A DNA stretch of 64,000 bases from Oscillospiraceae bacterium (lineage in GTDB: Bacteria > Bacillota > Clostridia > Oscillospirales > Oscillospiraceae): NCBI GenBank assembly GCA_017469795.1, contig JAFUFT010000022.1, positions 1 through 64,000 on the forward strand, read 5' to 3'. This document shows, piece after piece, positions 15,866-27,334 of the stretch; within the stretch, counting starts at the first letter, position 1; each line of letters starts with the position of its first letter. The notes below the pieces were generated by a model. It did no database searches and was not told the origin of the DNA. It worked only from the letters and a program-made list of their open reading frames with translations. Made by a program: the position numbers and the translations under genes.

Positions 15866-17956
15866 CTACAGCAGGATCGCCTTGCCATAGGCGCTGCGGT
15901 TGCCGCTCTGGAGGTCGCTGCAGTGATCCTCCACGTCGCCCGCCAGGAAGAACTCCCTGGCGCAGCCCGCGTACCTTAGGGCATTGGGGACCTCCTTGAA
16001 CTGGCCGCCGTTGACCACGATGCTGTCGCATTCGATGGTGTATTCTTTGTTCTCCGTATAGGGGCTGGGGATCCGCTCCGGAGCAACGGGGCCCACCGGA
16101 CGGGGTTTCCAGCCCTCGGGGAGATTTACTGTGAAGGTCACGGAATTCGGCGTGACCTTTGTGGTGGTGGCGTAGAGGGCATGGCGGAGATTGTCGTCCT
16201 TGTGCCAGTCCGGCGCCATGTAACCGGTGTTTTTGCCGTCATAGACCCGAATGTGGCTGGATGTGACATAGTGGATCGTGTGGCAGTCGTGCATCAGCCG
16301 CTCGTGGCGGGTCAGCACCGTCACATCGTGGCCGGTACGGCACAGATACATGGCGGTTTCCATATTGGACTCGCTGCCGCCTACGATGACCACACGCTTG
16401 CCCAGCTTTGCCTTCTGCTCGTAGACATCCTGAATGGTAAAGACGTTATCATTCTTTGTCCCATCCGCTTTCGTGACACCTGGAATATCGGGCAGCTTCG
16501 TATTGGATCCGGTGGCGGCGATGATGGAGTCGAAGCCAGCCGCCCGGATCTCCTCCGGCGTAGGCTCGTGGCCCAGATGGACCACAACACCCCGACGGTC
16601 CAGCTCCTCCACCAGCCAGTCCCGATAGTCCTTGACGGGCCATTTGAAGGGATAGATCTCCGCATGACTGAGCTTGCCGCCCAGGTATCCGGTCTTTTCA
16701 AACAGGGTGACCTTGTGGCCCCGTTCCGCGGCGAAGCAGGCCGCCCGCATACCGATGGGTCCTCCGCCAATGACAGCGACCTTTTTGCTGGTCCAGGTGG
16801 GCTTGACGATGGCAGGCAGCTTCTGCTGCATGCCGGACTTGGGATTCACGGAGCAGTAGTTCAGGAAAGGCGGATAGCCCATATCGTCGGATACGGAAGA
16901 ACCGTGGCATTTGTCGCACTGGATGCAGGGCGTGGGCTTTTCCTTGGGATAGAAGAACAGCTTGCGCATATAGTCCGGCTCCGCGATCAGCGCCCGGCCT
17001 GCGGAGATTAGGTCGCAGGTGCCGTCCTCCAGCAGCCGTTCCATCTCCTCCGGGTCGCCATAGCCGCCGTTGGGCGCGATGGGTACCTCGACCCCCGCCT
17101 CCTTGAAGGCGCGGCAGTATTCCACGGTCTTGTGCTCGCCCCGGTTATGGTTGTAGCCGATGGGATGGGCTTCCGGCATGCCGGGATCCCGAAGCTGGAG
17201 AATGTCGATCCGGTCCTCAACGAGCTTGGCAAAGCGGATGGCCTCGTCCAGCGTGTAGCCCTGCTCCAGATTTCCGTTGTAGCCGTGGGGCACCTCGCCT
17301 TGGAGCACGATCTCCGTGATGAAGTCCTCGCCCAGCTCCCGCTTGATGGCGTCGAACATCTCGTAGAAGAACCGGCCCCGGTTCTCGATCTCTCCGCCGT
17401 ATTCGTCGGTACGGTGGTTGTCGCTGGCGCAGAGCTGCTGGGTGGGACGGAGATTCACGCCGTCGTAGCCCCACATCTTATACAGCTTCAGCAAGTCGAT
17501 ATACTGCTGGATCAGCTCCGGGAACTTCTCCTTGGGATAGGGCTCCGTCTGCCGGCCGAAGGAAAAGCCGCCGCCATAGGAATAGCCTTTGGGGAATACA
17601 AACCACAGCCGGACCAGGGCCTTGGAGCCGAACATATGGGTCTGCTCCGCCAACTGGGCCAGAGAGTGCCATACGGCCTGATCTTCATAGTCGAAGCAGG
17701 CGATGGATCGCTTGGCGCCCGCATGGGGGTCCGACGCGCCGGTGGAGCCGCCCCCGAAGGGGAGCCCATGGTGCCGCCAGGAGTAGAGGGCCGCACCGGC
17801 GGAGCAGAACTCCGTAGCCTGATTGGTATAGCCGTCATTGGGGAAGGTCTCGCCGTTGCTCCAATAGCTGTGAAGCACGTTGGGGCTCAGAAGCCGATTT
17901 TTCAGAACTTGGCCGCCCGGTAACGTAAACGGACTTGTTAGCTTTTCAAAATACAT
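15866..17956 (-). CDS. BaiCD/FadH-type ene-reductase 2 (near-duplicate of 1)
   Basis: 696 aa, the same length as ene-reductase 1 and nearly the same sequence throughout. Differences concentrate at the extreme N terminus (MYFEKLTSPFTLPGG), in a patch near HIRVYDGKNTGYMAPD, and near the Fe-S loop (CIQCDKCHGSSVSDD). The OYE barrel, [4Fe-4S] cysteines with x2-x2-x17 spacing, FAD and NAD(P) motifs are all present. GGAGG lies just upstream of the ATG. With lipoprotein genes on each side, this is a tandem duplication of a lipoprotein-reductase module. The role is probably reduction of a close analogue of the same substrate, or gene dosage. Confidence 0.88.
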   Translation of the reverse strand: MYFEKLTSPFTLPGGQVLKNRLLSPNVLHSYWSNGETFPNDGYTNQATEFCSAGAALYSWRHHGLPFGGGSTGASDPHAGAKRSIACFDYEDQAVWHSLAQLAEQTHMFGSKALVRLWFVFPKGYSYGGGFSFGRQTEPYPKEKFPELIQQYIDLLKLYKMWGYDGVNLRPTQQLCASDNHRTDEYGGEIENRGRFFYEMFDAIKRELGEDFITEIVLQGEVPHGYNGNLEQGYTLDEAIRFAKLVEDRIDILQLRDPGMPEAHPIGYNHNRGEHKTVEYCRAFKEAGVEVPIAPNGGYGDPEEMERLLEDGTCDLISAGRALIAEPDYMRKLFFYPKEKPTPCIQCDKCHGSSVSDDMGYPPFLNYCSVNPKSGMQQKLPAIVKPTWTSKKVAVIGGGPIGMRAACFAAERGHKVTLFEKTGYLGGKLSHAEIYPFKWPVKDYRDWLVEELDRRGVVVHLGHEPTPEEIRAAGFDSIIAATGSNTKLPDIPGVTKADGTKNDNVFTIQDVYEQKAKLGKRVVIVGGSESNMETAMYLCRTGHDVTVLTRHERLMHDCHTIHYVTSSHIRVYDGKNTGYMAPDWHKDDNLRHALYATTTKVTPNSVTFTVNLPEGWKPRPVGPVAPERIPSPYTENKEYTIECDSIVVNGGQFKEVPNALRYAGCAREFFLAGDVEDHCSDLQSGNRSAYGKAILL

Positions 17957-18042
17957 CTGATTCCTCCATTGTTTCTCTCCGGCGGATCAGAAAAGGCACG
18001 ATCCGCCATAGAACATGGGCCAAACCGTCGATGGGCTTATGA

Positions 18043-19803
18043 TCATCCCTCCAGATACCTGGCATATGCCGCGGAATAGACATCCAGGCAGGCCTGCAGG
18101 CCCATGGAGTTGGCATTTTCGATGACTTCCCGGTACTGTTCCACTGTGATGTCGCCGGTTATCACCTTGGACATATTTTCAGCAAACAGCGTCGCAAGAT
18201 CGGATTCGTGGGAAGTGAGCACATCCTTTTCAGCATCGGTATATTCCAGATTGGAAGGCAGGACCCAAGCGTTGTCACGATGGGATGCCCATTCCAGCGC
18301 TGCGTCCAGTTCCTCCTGGGAATTGTACTTCAACTCAGCGTTGCGTTCCATGGTATAAGAGGGCATAAACACCTTGGCATAATAGGACTTGGCAAAATTC
18401 AGGGACAGGCCATCGGGGTTGTTTGTAAGCAATTCGGTGTAGTTGATAACGCCGTTCTCGTCATACTCGTAGCTCAGCCCCTCGATGCCGTAGTTGACGA
18501 GATAGGCACCGGTCTCCGTGAAACCGTAGTTCAGGAACTCCAGCGCCACCTCGGGGATCTCACAGGAGACGCTGATGGCGTATCCCTCCGTCTCTCTGGC
18601 TTCGCTGATGCCGCCCACATGGCTTTCATTATTGCCGTCCAAAGAAATGTCAGGAATGGCAATAATCTCATAATCCGGATCGGGAGAGCCTACCCAGTTG
18701 AGCTTATCCAGCGGATCCGTGCCGCACTGGAACACGCCCGCTTTCCCCTCCAGGTATGTGGTGTCATAGTTGCCCAGGTCACGGCTGATGCTCATAAAAT
18801 CATCGTTGATGATCCCCTCGGAAAAGTATCCGCGAAGAAGCGTCAGGTATTCGATAAACTGGGGAGAACTCTCCAGATTGATCACCTGACCATCTGCGTC
18901 GAGCTGGAAGTTCAGGTTGCCCTGGGGATTGTCAATGAAGCCATAGGTGGTGTACAGGCCGGTCTCCAGTTCCCGGTTCAGCAGAAGCGTGGAGCCGGTG
19001 TTGTACTCGCTGTGGATGACCCGGAGCGCCTCCGTGAGGTCGTCCACCGTGGAGGGGATCTCCAGCCCGAGCTTGTCAAACCAGTCCTTTCGGATACACA
19101 TACCCATCTTTGCATTGGGGATATCCTTGCCGAAAATCTCCACCACACGGCCGCCGTGGGTGCTGGCCTCTGCGAAAAACTCAGGGTCGGAATCCAGGAA
19201 CCGCAGATAATCCGGAGCGTGCTCCGGGAGCATATCGGTCAAATCGACCACAATATCGTCCTCCACCAGATCCCAGGAATTATGGGAATAGCCGCCGCCA
19301 AAGCCCGCGCCAAGGATATCCGGATAATCTCCAGAGGCGATCATCAGACTGGACTTGTCCTCAAAGTTAAAGCGCTCGAGCATGGTGTATTCCACGTTGA
19401 TACCCGTTTCCTCCAGGAACTGCGCCGTGGTGGGCAAGCTGGTGTATGGATCACCGTTCAGAAGACTGTCCATAAATGGAGGCGGGGAATAGGTCATCGT
19501 CAGGGTATATCCGCCTTTAATGGGATATGTGACCTCGGCATACTCGGGCTCCTGTACTGCATCGGGTTCCGTTTCCGCGGGAGCCTCATCCGCTGGTGCC
19601 TGTTCCGGCTCTGCCTCCGGAACGGATGCTTCCGACTGTGCCTGGGGTTCCTCTGCCGACACCGGAGAAGCCTGTGCATTCTCATCGGCAGACGAAGCAG
19701 GGACTGACTCTGCAGTCGATCCACCGGATGAGCCGCAGGCTGTCAGGCAAAACACCATGGCACACGCCAGCAGAATCGCAAATAGCTGTCTCTGTTTTCG
19801 CAT
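18043..19803 (-). CDS. Extracellular solute-binding lipoprotein 2
   Basis: 586 aa with an MRKQRQLFAILLACAMV signal and lipobox FCLTACGS. A Ser/Ala/Glu/Pro linker to about residue 85 precedes an LplA-like binding domain (ASGDYPDILGAGFGGGYSH; CIRKDWFDKLGLEIPSTVDD). It is most similar to lipoprotein 5 at 50667; both share the YPI start, EDKSSLMIA and the GYSH block. Binding of a glycan or glycoside is inferred from the family. No ABC permease accompanies it. AAAGGG precedes the start. It is the second gene of the operon starting with the aldolase at 20739. Confidence 0.85.
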   Translation of the reverse strand: MRKQRQLFAILLACAMVFCLTACGSSGGSTAESVPASSADENAQASPVSAEEPQAQSEASVPEAEPEQAPADEAPAETEPDAVQEPEYAEVTYPIKGGYTLTMTYSPPPFMDSLLNGDPYTSLPTTAQFLEETGINVEYTMLERFNFEDKSSLMIASGDYPDILGAGFGGGYSHNSWDLVEDDIVVDLTDMLPEHAPDYLRFLDSDPEFFAEASTHGGRVVEIFGKDIPNAKMGMCIRKDWFDKLGLEIPSTVDDLTEALRVIHSEYNTGSTLLLNRELETGLYTTYGFIDNPQGNLNFQLDADGQVINLESSPQFIEYLTLLRGYFSEGIINDDFMSISRDLGNYDTTYLEGKAGVFQCGTDPLDKLNWVGSPDPDYEIIAIPDISLDGNNESHVGGISEARETEGYAISVSCEIPEVALEFLNYGFTETGAYLVNYGIEGLSYEYDENGVINYTELLTNNPDGLSLNFAKSYYAKVFMPSYTMERNAELKYNSQEELDAALEWASHRDNAWVLPSNLEYTDAEKDVLTSHESDLATLFAENMSKVITGDITVEQYREVIENANSMGLQACLDVYSAAYARYLEG

Positions 19804-19854
19804 GTTTTTAACACCCTTTCATTGCGAAAAGCATTGCTTTCACGGTTTTTGCAT

Positions 19855-20739
19855 TTACCACGCCTTGCCGTCGCTGCCGTAGACGGGGATCATCTCCAGC
19901 AGCTTTTCCTTGAAGCCCTGGGAGGCCAGAGACCACACGTTGCCCTTTCCACCGGACTGGAGCACCTTCTCCATGGCAGCGATGGTCAGATCCGTGTTGA
20001 TGTTGACCTTGTTGATGCCCATGGAGCAGGCCAACTTCAGCTGATCCTTGGGCGTGCCGGAGGAGCCATGGAGCACCAGCGGGTAGCTGTAGCCCATGGC
20101 TTCGTTCAGGGCGGCCTTGATGGTGGTCAAAATATCCAGATTCAGCTTGGGCACATAGCCCTCGGGGTACTTTCCGTGGGCGGTGCCGATGGAGATGGCC
20201 AGGCAGTCCACCCCGGTGCGCTTGACAAACTCCACCGCCTCGTCAGGATTGGTGTAGAAGGAATCGCCCTCCTCATAGGCCTGGCCGGGCTTGAAGGTGG
20301 CAGCCTGACCCACATGGCCCAGTTCTGCCTCTACGCTGACATCCACGGAATGAGCCAGCTCCACACACTTGGCGGTTTCCGCCACGTTCTCCTCAAAGGG
20401 CAGGCTGGAGCGGTCGGCCATAATGGATGTGCAGCCGCCCCAGACCAGGTTGCGGACAGCGGCCTTGTAGGAGGGACCGTGGTCCTCATTGATGGCGACA
20501 GGCACCTTGGCATGCTCCGCCCGATGCCGCAGCCACTCGCCAAACTGTCTGGGATCGGCCGTCCGCTTGTCTGCGGGGCCGAGATTCTCAAAGCGGACGT
20601 CCAGAATGATGGGGGCGTTTAGCTGCTCAGCTGCAGCAATGGCGGCGTCCACATCCAGAGAGTTGCCCACATTGGGGGCGGCGACAGCGTAGCCTTCAAT
20701 GCTGGCGCGATCGAGCATTTCTTTCATGGTAACAAGCAT
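19855..20739 (-). CDS. Class II ketose-bisphosphate aldolase
   Basis: 294 aa. Active-site blocks are largely present: INEDHGPS (usually LDHG), VEAELGHVG, AISIGTAHGKYP, LHGSSGTP and KVNINTDL. These supply His ligands for Zn2+ and the phosphate loop of fructose-bisphosphate/tagatose-bisphosphate aldolases. It probably cleaves a phosphorylated ketose into dihydroxyacetone phosphate and an aldehyde, perhaps the product of the FGGY kinase at 25865. AGGAGG precedes the ATG. It is the first gene of a minus-strand operon behind a GTAC operator at 20777. A phosphate-free substrate cannot be excluded. Confidence 0.85.
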   Translation of the reverse strand: MLVTMKEMLDRASIEGYAVAAPNVGNSLDVDAAIAAAEQLNAPIILDVRFENLGPADKRTADPRQFGEWLRHRAEHAKVPVAINEDHGPSYKAAVRNLVWGGCTSIMADRSSLPFEENVAETAKCVELAHSVDVSVEAELGHVGQAATFKPGQAYEEGDSFYTNPDEAVEFVKRTGVDCLAISIGTAHGKYPEGYVPKLNLDILTTIKAALNEAMGYSYPLVLHGSSGTPKDQLKLACSMGINKVNINTDLTIAAMEKVLQSGGKGNVWSLASQGFKEKLLEMIPVYGSDGKAW

Positions 20740-20770
20740 AGTTAGTCCTCCTTTTATTGTTTCGGTGCAT

Positions 20771-20786
20771 GCTCATGTACTTGACT
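20771..20786 (-). promoter_or_regulatory. GTAC operator upstream of the aldolase operon
   Basis: On the minus strand it reads AGTCAAGTACATGAGC, like the operators at 34075 and 24999. It lies between the aldolase start (20739) and marR (stop 20833). No good -35/-10 pair is obvious around it. Confidence 0.55.
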
Positions 20787-20832
20787 ATTTTGGTTTTGCA
20801 AATGCCCCCCAATGGGAAGCATCTGCAGTAGT

Positions 20833-21237
20833 TTATCGAATGATCTTCTCCAGAAGCGCATTGAGCTGCTCTTTTTCCGCAGGCGCCAGCGCGCTGACAA
20901 AGGTATCGCTGTAGATATGCATCCGCTCCGCGCTGCTTTTCAGGTCCTCCCGGCCAGCGTCAGTGATGCTCACCAGTGTGATCCGCCGGTCCTCAGTGCT
21001 GGGCTGCCGGACAATCAGCTCCTTGGCCTCCATTTTTTTCAGATGCTCTGAAATGGACTGTGGTTTCATGTGCAGGGCCTGAGCCAGATGCTGCTGGGAT
21101 ACCTGCTCCCGCTTTGCCACCTCACTTAGGATGTACATCCCCGAGAGGGGCGGAAGCTGCTTTGTAATGGAGAACAGCTGTCGGATTTGCTCTATGATCT
21201 GAAGGTCTATGGGGTTTATGCCGGCGTAATCTTCCAT
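20833..21237 (-). CDS. MarR-family repressor 1
   Basis: 134 aa from ATG 21237 (MEDYAGINPIDLQIIEQI), chosen by alignment with the MarR at 31883. A longer start at 21300 has a fair GAAGG site and would overlap the hydrolase stop. The winged helix is VSQQHLAQALHMKPQSISEHLKKMEAKELIVRQ, with the wing at STEDRRITLVSITDAG. MarR dimers repress by binding short palindromes and release on ligand binding. It is the last gene of the unit 24924-20833 (dehydrogenases, hydrolase). It is close to the MarR at 31883 (both carry FSITKQLPP), so both may read the same GTAC operator. Confidence 0.85.
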   Translation of the reverse strand: MEDYAGINPIDLQIIEQIRQLFSITKQLPPLSGMYILSEVAKREQVSQQHLAQALHMKPQSISEHLKKMEAKELIVRQPSTEDRRITLVSITDAGREDLKSSAERMHIYSDTFVSALAPAEKEQLNALLEKIIR

Positions 21238-21256
21238 GGAGGCTTTGTCCGGCGCA

Positions 21257-22597
21257 TCAGAAGCGCGCGCCGTCTCCAAGCCACGCGGCAGCGTAATCAT
21301 AGGTGACCTTCAGCGTATCTCCGTATTTTTGATCCACAGCATTGAACATATGTCCGGCGCCTTCCACATAGGCCAGAGTCTTATCCTGGGAGGCGGCATT
21401 TTCATACACGGTCTCCGCGCAGGCAAATTCCCAGTTGCCGGTCATGCCCATGACCAGCAGCGGCGCGTGCACACCCCGGACATTGCCGGTGGTGTTACAG
21501 TAGCTGCTCTCCCAGTCCACGCCGCAGACGGTATCAGCGTCATAGCCATAGCCCTCCGTTGTGCGGACACAGTGGGAGCTCAGGAACGTGTTCACCGTCG
21601 TGACCAGCAGTCCCTCCCGATAGGAATCCGTGAGGCAGCGGCTGTTCTGCGGCGGACGCTTTGTCTCGATAATCTCTGTCGTGACGCTTCCGTCGCCATG
21701 GAGCAGAGACTGGGGGTTCCGGGTCCGGGACATCAGACTGATATCCTGGGCATAGAGCTTGTTGTTCATAAAGCCGGAGGCGCCGCCTGTGACGATGAAG
21801 GGTTCGTCGTCGCTGTAATTGCCCTTTCCCTGACGAATCAGGGCTTTCCGCTCCAACGCGGCGTCGATCAGACGGTTGTTGCGGGCGCTCTGGGCCGCGA
21901 AGAATTTCTTCTTGAATGCCTCGCTGTAATGGGATCCGGCGGGATCAAAGCCGTTGGCCGGGTTGAATACATCCAGCTCCGGGTCCCGAAGCATGCCGTT
22001 GCCTTCCTCTACTACAGCCGGGTCCAGACTGAAGAGCATCATGGCGCCGTTGCCCCAGTTGGCGTCCAGGAGCATCACACCGTCGGCAGGCTCCATGGCT
22101 CCGCCGCCGGGCCCTCCGGGACCGCCGGGGCCACCGGGACCGCCCGGTCCGCCGCCCGGTCCTCCGGGGCCTCCGGGACCGCCTGGGCCGCCGCTTTCCA
22201 TCGGGCTGATCAGGTTCTCGCCCTGGAAAAACTCCCTGCCGTTTTCCGCCACTGCCTGATAGCAGGTCATCAGCGTGGCGCCGCCGCTGTGGCCGAACAG
22301 AACCACCTTCTGGACGCCTGTCATCTGCTTCAGCGTCCGGATGCAGTCTCCCACGCCGGAGAGCTTCTGGCCAAGATCGCCGTCGCCCTCCACGTTGGCC
22401 GCCAGCACAGGATATCCCCGGGTGGCAAACTCGATGTTGGAGGAGAAGTTCAAATAGTTGGAATCGGAGTGGATCACCACGACGCCAACGGGTTTCCGCT
22501 TGGACAGATCCCGGTTCTCAAAGACCAGGCAGTCCATGCGCCCGGCGCTTACAAACCGGGAGGAAACCTCCTTGTTTTCAAAGAAAGGATATCTCAT
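21257..22597 (-). CDS. Alpha/beta hydrolase with collagen-like Gly-Pro insert
   Basis: 446 aa. The nucleophile elbow FGHSGGATLM is at about 101-110 (Ser104), with the likely catalytic His in EGAGHMF near the C terminus. There is no signal peptide, so it is cytoplasmic. An unusual insert of about 35 residues made only of Gly, Pro and a few others (repeats of GGPGGP, about 136-170) follows the elbow helix, where lid domains sit in this fold. It probably cleaves an ester or similar bond. It is packed in an operon with the Zn-dehydrogenase upstream (2-nt gap) and marR downstream. Confidence 0.8.
   Translation of the reverse strand: MRYPFFENKEVSSRFVSAGRMDCLVFENRDLSKRKPVGVVVIHSDSNYLNFSSNIEFATRGYPVLAANVEGDGDLGQKLSGVGDCIRTLKQMTGVQKVVLFGHSGGATLMTCYQAVAENGREFFQGENLISPMESGGPGGPGGPGGPGGGPGGPGGPGGPGGPGGGAMEPADGVMLLDANWGNGAMMLFSLDPAVVEEGNGMLRDPELDVFNPANGFDPAGSHYSEAFKKKFFAAQSARNNRLIDAALERKALIRQGKGNYSDDEPFIVTGGASGFMNNKLYAQDISLMSRTRNPQSLLHGDGSVTTEIIETKRPPQNSRCLTDSYREGLLVTTVNTFLSSHCVRTTEGYGYDADTVCGVDWESSYCNTTGNVRGVHAPLLVMGMTGNWEFACAETVYENAASQDKTLAYVEGAGHMFNAVDQKYGDTLKVTYDYAAAWLGDGARF
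22086..22193. repeat. GC-rich triplet-type repeat encoding Gly-Pro insert
   Basis: A low-complexity tract of CCGGG/CCACC/CCTCC units in the hydrolase gene encodes (Gly-Gly-Pro)n with short interruptions. A similar tract lies in the ene-reductase gene at 45838. Confidence 0.85.
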
Positions 22598-22599
22598 AC

Positions 22600-23691
22600 T
22601 CAGTCCTCACTGACCTTCTGCAGATCCACGGAGATCCGGTACATATCCGGGGTTGCCGCCCGGACATAGGCGTCCTGGATCTGATACAGGGGGAAGGTCT
22701 CGCCTTCCCAGGCAAAGCTGGGATCCACTACGCCGCTGTTGATGAGCTTGGCCGCCAAAGCGATGTCCTCCACCTCTCCGCCGTAAGTGCCGATGATCTC
22801 TGCCCGATTGTAGTGGATCTCGTTGGGATCCACATCCATGGTGGGCTCGGGATAGCCGGCGGGGAACAGCAGGATCTTGCCGTCATGCTTTTTGATCATC
22901 TGCTGGGCCTGGGCGTATACGGAGCTAAGGCCCACGCAGGGAACCACCGCGTCCGCGCCAATGCCGTCGGTCAGGTCCTTGACCGCCTGGACCGGGTCCA
23001 CAGCCTTGGAGTCGATGACCTCCGCCCAGCCCATGGAGCGGGCCCGTGCCAGCTTCTTCTCGGTGAGCTCGGTGATGATGACCCGGTAACCCAGAGCGTG
23101 ATAGACCAGTGCGTTGACAATGCCCATGGAGCCGGCGCCGATGATCACGACGGTGTCGCCCTTGGGGGCGTTGAGCTTCCGGGCGCCGGCCACCGCAGTG
23201 GAAACGGGCTCCAGGAAGGCCGTCAGCTGGGGCGGCATGTCCTTGTTCATCTTGATCAGCTGGTTCTGCCGGAATACCTTGTAGTCGCTGAAGCAGCGCA
23301 GACCGTAGAAGCCGTTGACCGGCGCCCAGCCGCCTTTGTTCTTGGGCATCATGCACTGCTCGGTGTGGCCCATGCGGCACATAATGCATTCGCCGCAGCC
23401 CGCGGAGCACTGGCCTACCCGGTCGCCGACCTGGAAGAGCTTTACATCCTCGCCCACGGCAACCACATCGCCTACCCACTCGTGGCCGGAGGCCATGGGG
23501 AACTTATTCTTGCTGGTGCGCTTGGCCTGCCAGGTCTGGTAGTCGTTGGTGCAGATATTGCAGATCAGCATCTTTACCAGCACTTCCCGGGGGCCCAGAG
23601 TCTCCTGCATGGGCTCGGAGTGCATCTCTGCCACTTCCGGGGCCATGATCGCGCCAAAATAGTGAACTTCAGGGATCTTCATGTTTTCCAT
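22600..23691 (-). CDS. Zinc-dependent medium-chain dehydrogenase 1
   Basis: 363 aa, MDR superfamily. Catalytic zinc: Cys in ICNICTNDY and His in GHEWVG. Structural zinc: GCGECIMCRMGHTEQC. The cofactor Rossmann is VVIIGAGSMGIVNA. The length is typical of threonine/sorbitol-dehydrogenase-like enzymes that oxidise a secondary alcohol of a polyol or sugar with NAD(P)+. It resembles the second enzyme at 39894 (shared CNICT-DYT-WQ start and DVDPNEIHYNRAE/VSPNSIHYRR region), so the two may act on related steps. The stop is 2 nt from the start of the hydrolase gene. The exact substrate is unknown. Confidence 0.88.
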   Translation of the reverse strand: MENMKIPEVHYFGAIMAPEVAEMHSEPMQETLGPREVLVKMLICNICTNDYQTWQAKRTSKNKFPMASGHEWVGDVVAVGEDVKLFQVGDRVGQCSAGCGECIMCRMGHTEQCMMPKNKGGWAPVNGFYGLRCFSDYKVFRQNQLIKMNKDMPPQLTAFLEPVSTAVAGARKLNAPKGDTVVIIGAGSMGIVNALVYHALGYRVIITELTEKKLARARSMGWAEVIDSKAVDPVQAVKDLTDGIGADAVVPCVGLSSVYAQAQQMIKKHDGKILLFPAGYPEPTMDVDPNEIHYNRAEIIGTYGGEVEDIALAAKLINSGVVDPSFAWEGETFPLYQIQDAYVRAATPDMYRISVDLQKVSED

Positions 23692-23727
23692 CGCAATATA
23701 TCCTCCATTCTGAATGATTACAGAGTA

Positions 23728-24924
23728 TTATTCCATGCCCGCGGCGGCCTTGAGGATCGCCAGGATGTCGTCATAGTACAGGGGCTTGAAGGCGCCGATG
23801 GGTTTGCCGCCACGTTGATTTGCGGCCTTCTGGGCCAGCTCTTCGATCCGGTCCGTGGGGATGCCGGCATCCTGGAAATTGGTGGGCATGAGCATCTCCT
23901 CAAACCAAGCCTGGGTAGCGTCGATGCCCGCCAGGGCAATGTCCTCCGGGTTGTCGGAGAAGTGGGGAATATGGAACACCTCCTGGGCATAGCGCACGAA
24001 GCGGTCCACGTCCTCCCTGTACACATGGCGCATCCAGTGGGGCATGACCACGGAGATCGTAATGCCATGGATGGTGTCATACATACCGCTGATCTCATGG
24101 CCGATGTCATGGCTTCCCATGTCCTTCCGGCGGCCGGGACTCAGCGTGTCGTTGTGGGCTACGGAGCCGGCGTACATGATCTCGGAACGGGCCTCATAGT
24201 CGGTGGGATCGGCCTTGATGGCACGCCCATAGCGGATGATGGCCTTCATGGCGCCCTCGCACATATAGTCGATGAGACCATAGTTGGTCTTGCAGAAGTA
24301 CCGCTCCACGATGTGGGAGTACATGTCCACCACGCCGCAGAGGCTCATCTTCAGGGGCAGGGTGGTGGACAGGGCGGGATTCATAAAGGCGTACTCCGGA
24401 CGGAGCCAGTTTCCGCCGCCCCGCATGCCCTTCTTCTGCTTGGTCTCCGCGTTGTCAAGGATCACGCTGAACGCGGACTCGCTGCCCGTAGCGGGATAGG
24501 TCAGAATGACCGCCTCGGGTACCTTTCTGGCGGGGTCCGCTTTCTTCATGGTGGTGAACAGATCCCACACGTCGCCGTCATAAGCCAGCCCGGCGCTGAT
24601 GGACTTGCCGGAGTCGATGACAGAGCCGCCGCCGATGGCCAGAATATAGTCAACACCCGTGTCCCGGCAAAGGGTAATGGCTTCACGGACTGCGGATACG
24701 TCGGGATTGGGCTTGACCTTGCCAAACTCCACCCAGCCAAGACCGTTGTCCGAGAGGTCCTGCTCCACCGCCGCCAGAAGGCCGCTGTCATAGAGGAACT
24801 GGCCGCTGTCGTGGAGCACCAGCACCTTGGTGGCGCCTGCCGCCGCCAGGGTGGCGCCTGCTTTTTTCTCCGCGTCCTTACCGAAGATAAACTGTGTGCT
24901 GAGGCAAAGCTCAAAATCATTCAT
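23728..24924 (-). CDS. Iron-dependent alcohol dehydrogenase
   Basis: 398 aa, group III (Fe-ADH/BDH-like). The NAD motif is GGGSVIDSGKSI (about 96-107). Metal ligands lie in DMYSHIVERY and HDIGHEISGMYDTIHG. It probably reduces an aldehyde to the alcohol (or the reverse) in the cytoplasm, for example the aldehyde released by an aldolase. It is the first gene of a unit (24924 to 20833) behind a consensus promoter with a GTAC operator at 24970-25005. AAAGGGG precedes the ATG. Confidence 0.9.
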   Translation of the reverse strand: MNDFELCLSTQFIFGKDAEKKAGATLAAAGATKVLVLHDSGQFLYDSGLLAAVEQDLSDNGLGWVEFGKVKPNPDVSAVREAITLCRDTGVDYILAIGGGSVIDSGKSISAGLAYDGDVWDLFTTMKKADPARKVPEAVILTYPATGSESAFSVILDNAETKQKKGMRGGGNWLRPEYAFMNPALSTTLPLKMSLCGVVDMYSHIVERYFCKTNYGLIDYMCEGAMKAIIRYGRAIKADPTDYEARSEIMYAGSVAHNDTLSPGRRKDMGSHDIGHEISGMYDTIHGITISVVMPHWMRHVYREDVDRFVRYAQEVFHIPHFSDNPEDIALAGIDATQAWFEEMLMPTNFQDAGIPTDRIEELAQKAANQRGGKPIGAFKPLYYDDILAILKAAAGME

Positions 24925-24969
24925 TGGTTAAGACCCCTTTCTTTTTCAGGTAGCTTAGTTTCTGCCTCC

Positions 24970-25005
24970 AATATAGCGCAGAAACGCCATATTGTCAAGT
25001 ACCTT
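24970..25005 (-). promoter_or_regulatory. Sigma-A promoter with GTAC operator (dehydrogenase operon)
   Basis: On the minus strand: TTGACA (24998-24993), 17-nt spacer, TATATT (24975-24970). The operator TAAGGTACTTGACA has its GTAC core at 24999-25002, directly against the -35, where a bound repressor would block RNA polymerase. Confidence 0.75.
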
Positions 25006-25025
25006 ATTAGTTTCCTGACAGGATT

Positions 25026-27330
<2,305 letters not shown>

Positions 27331-27334
<4 letters not shown>

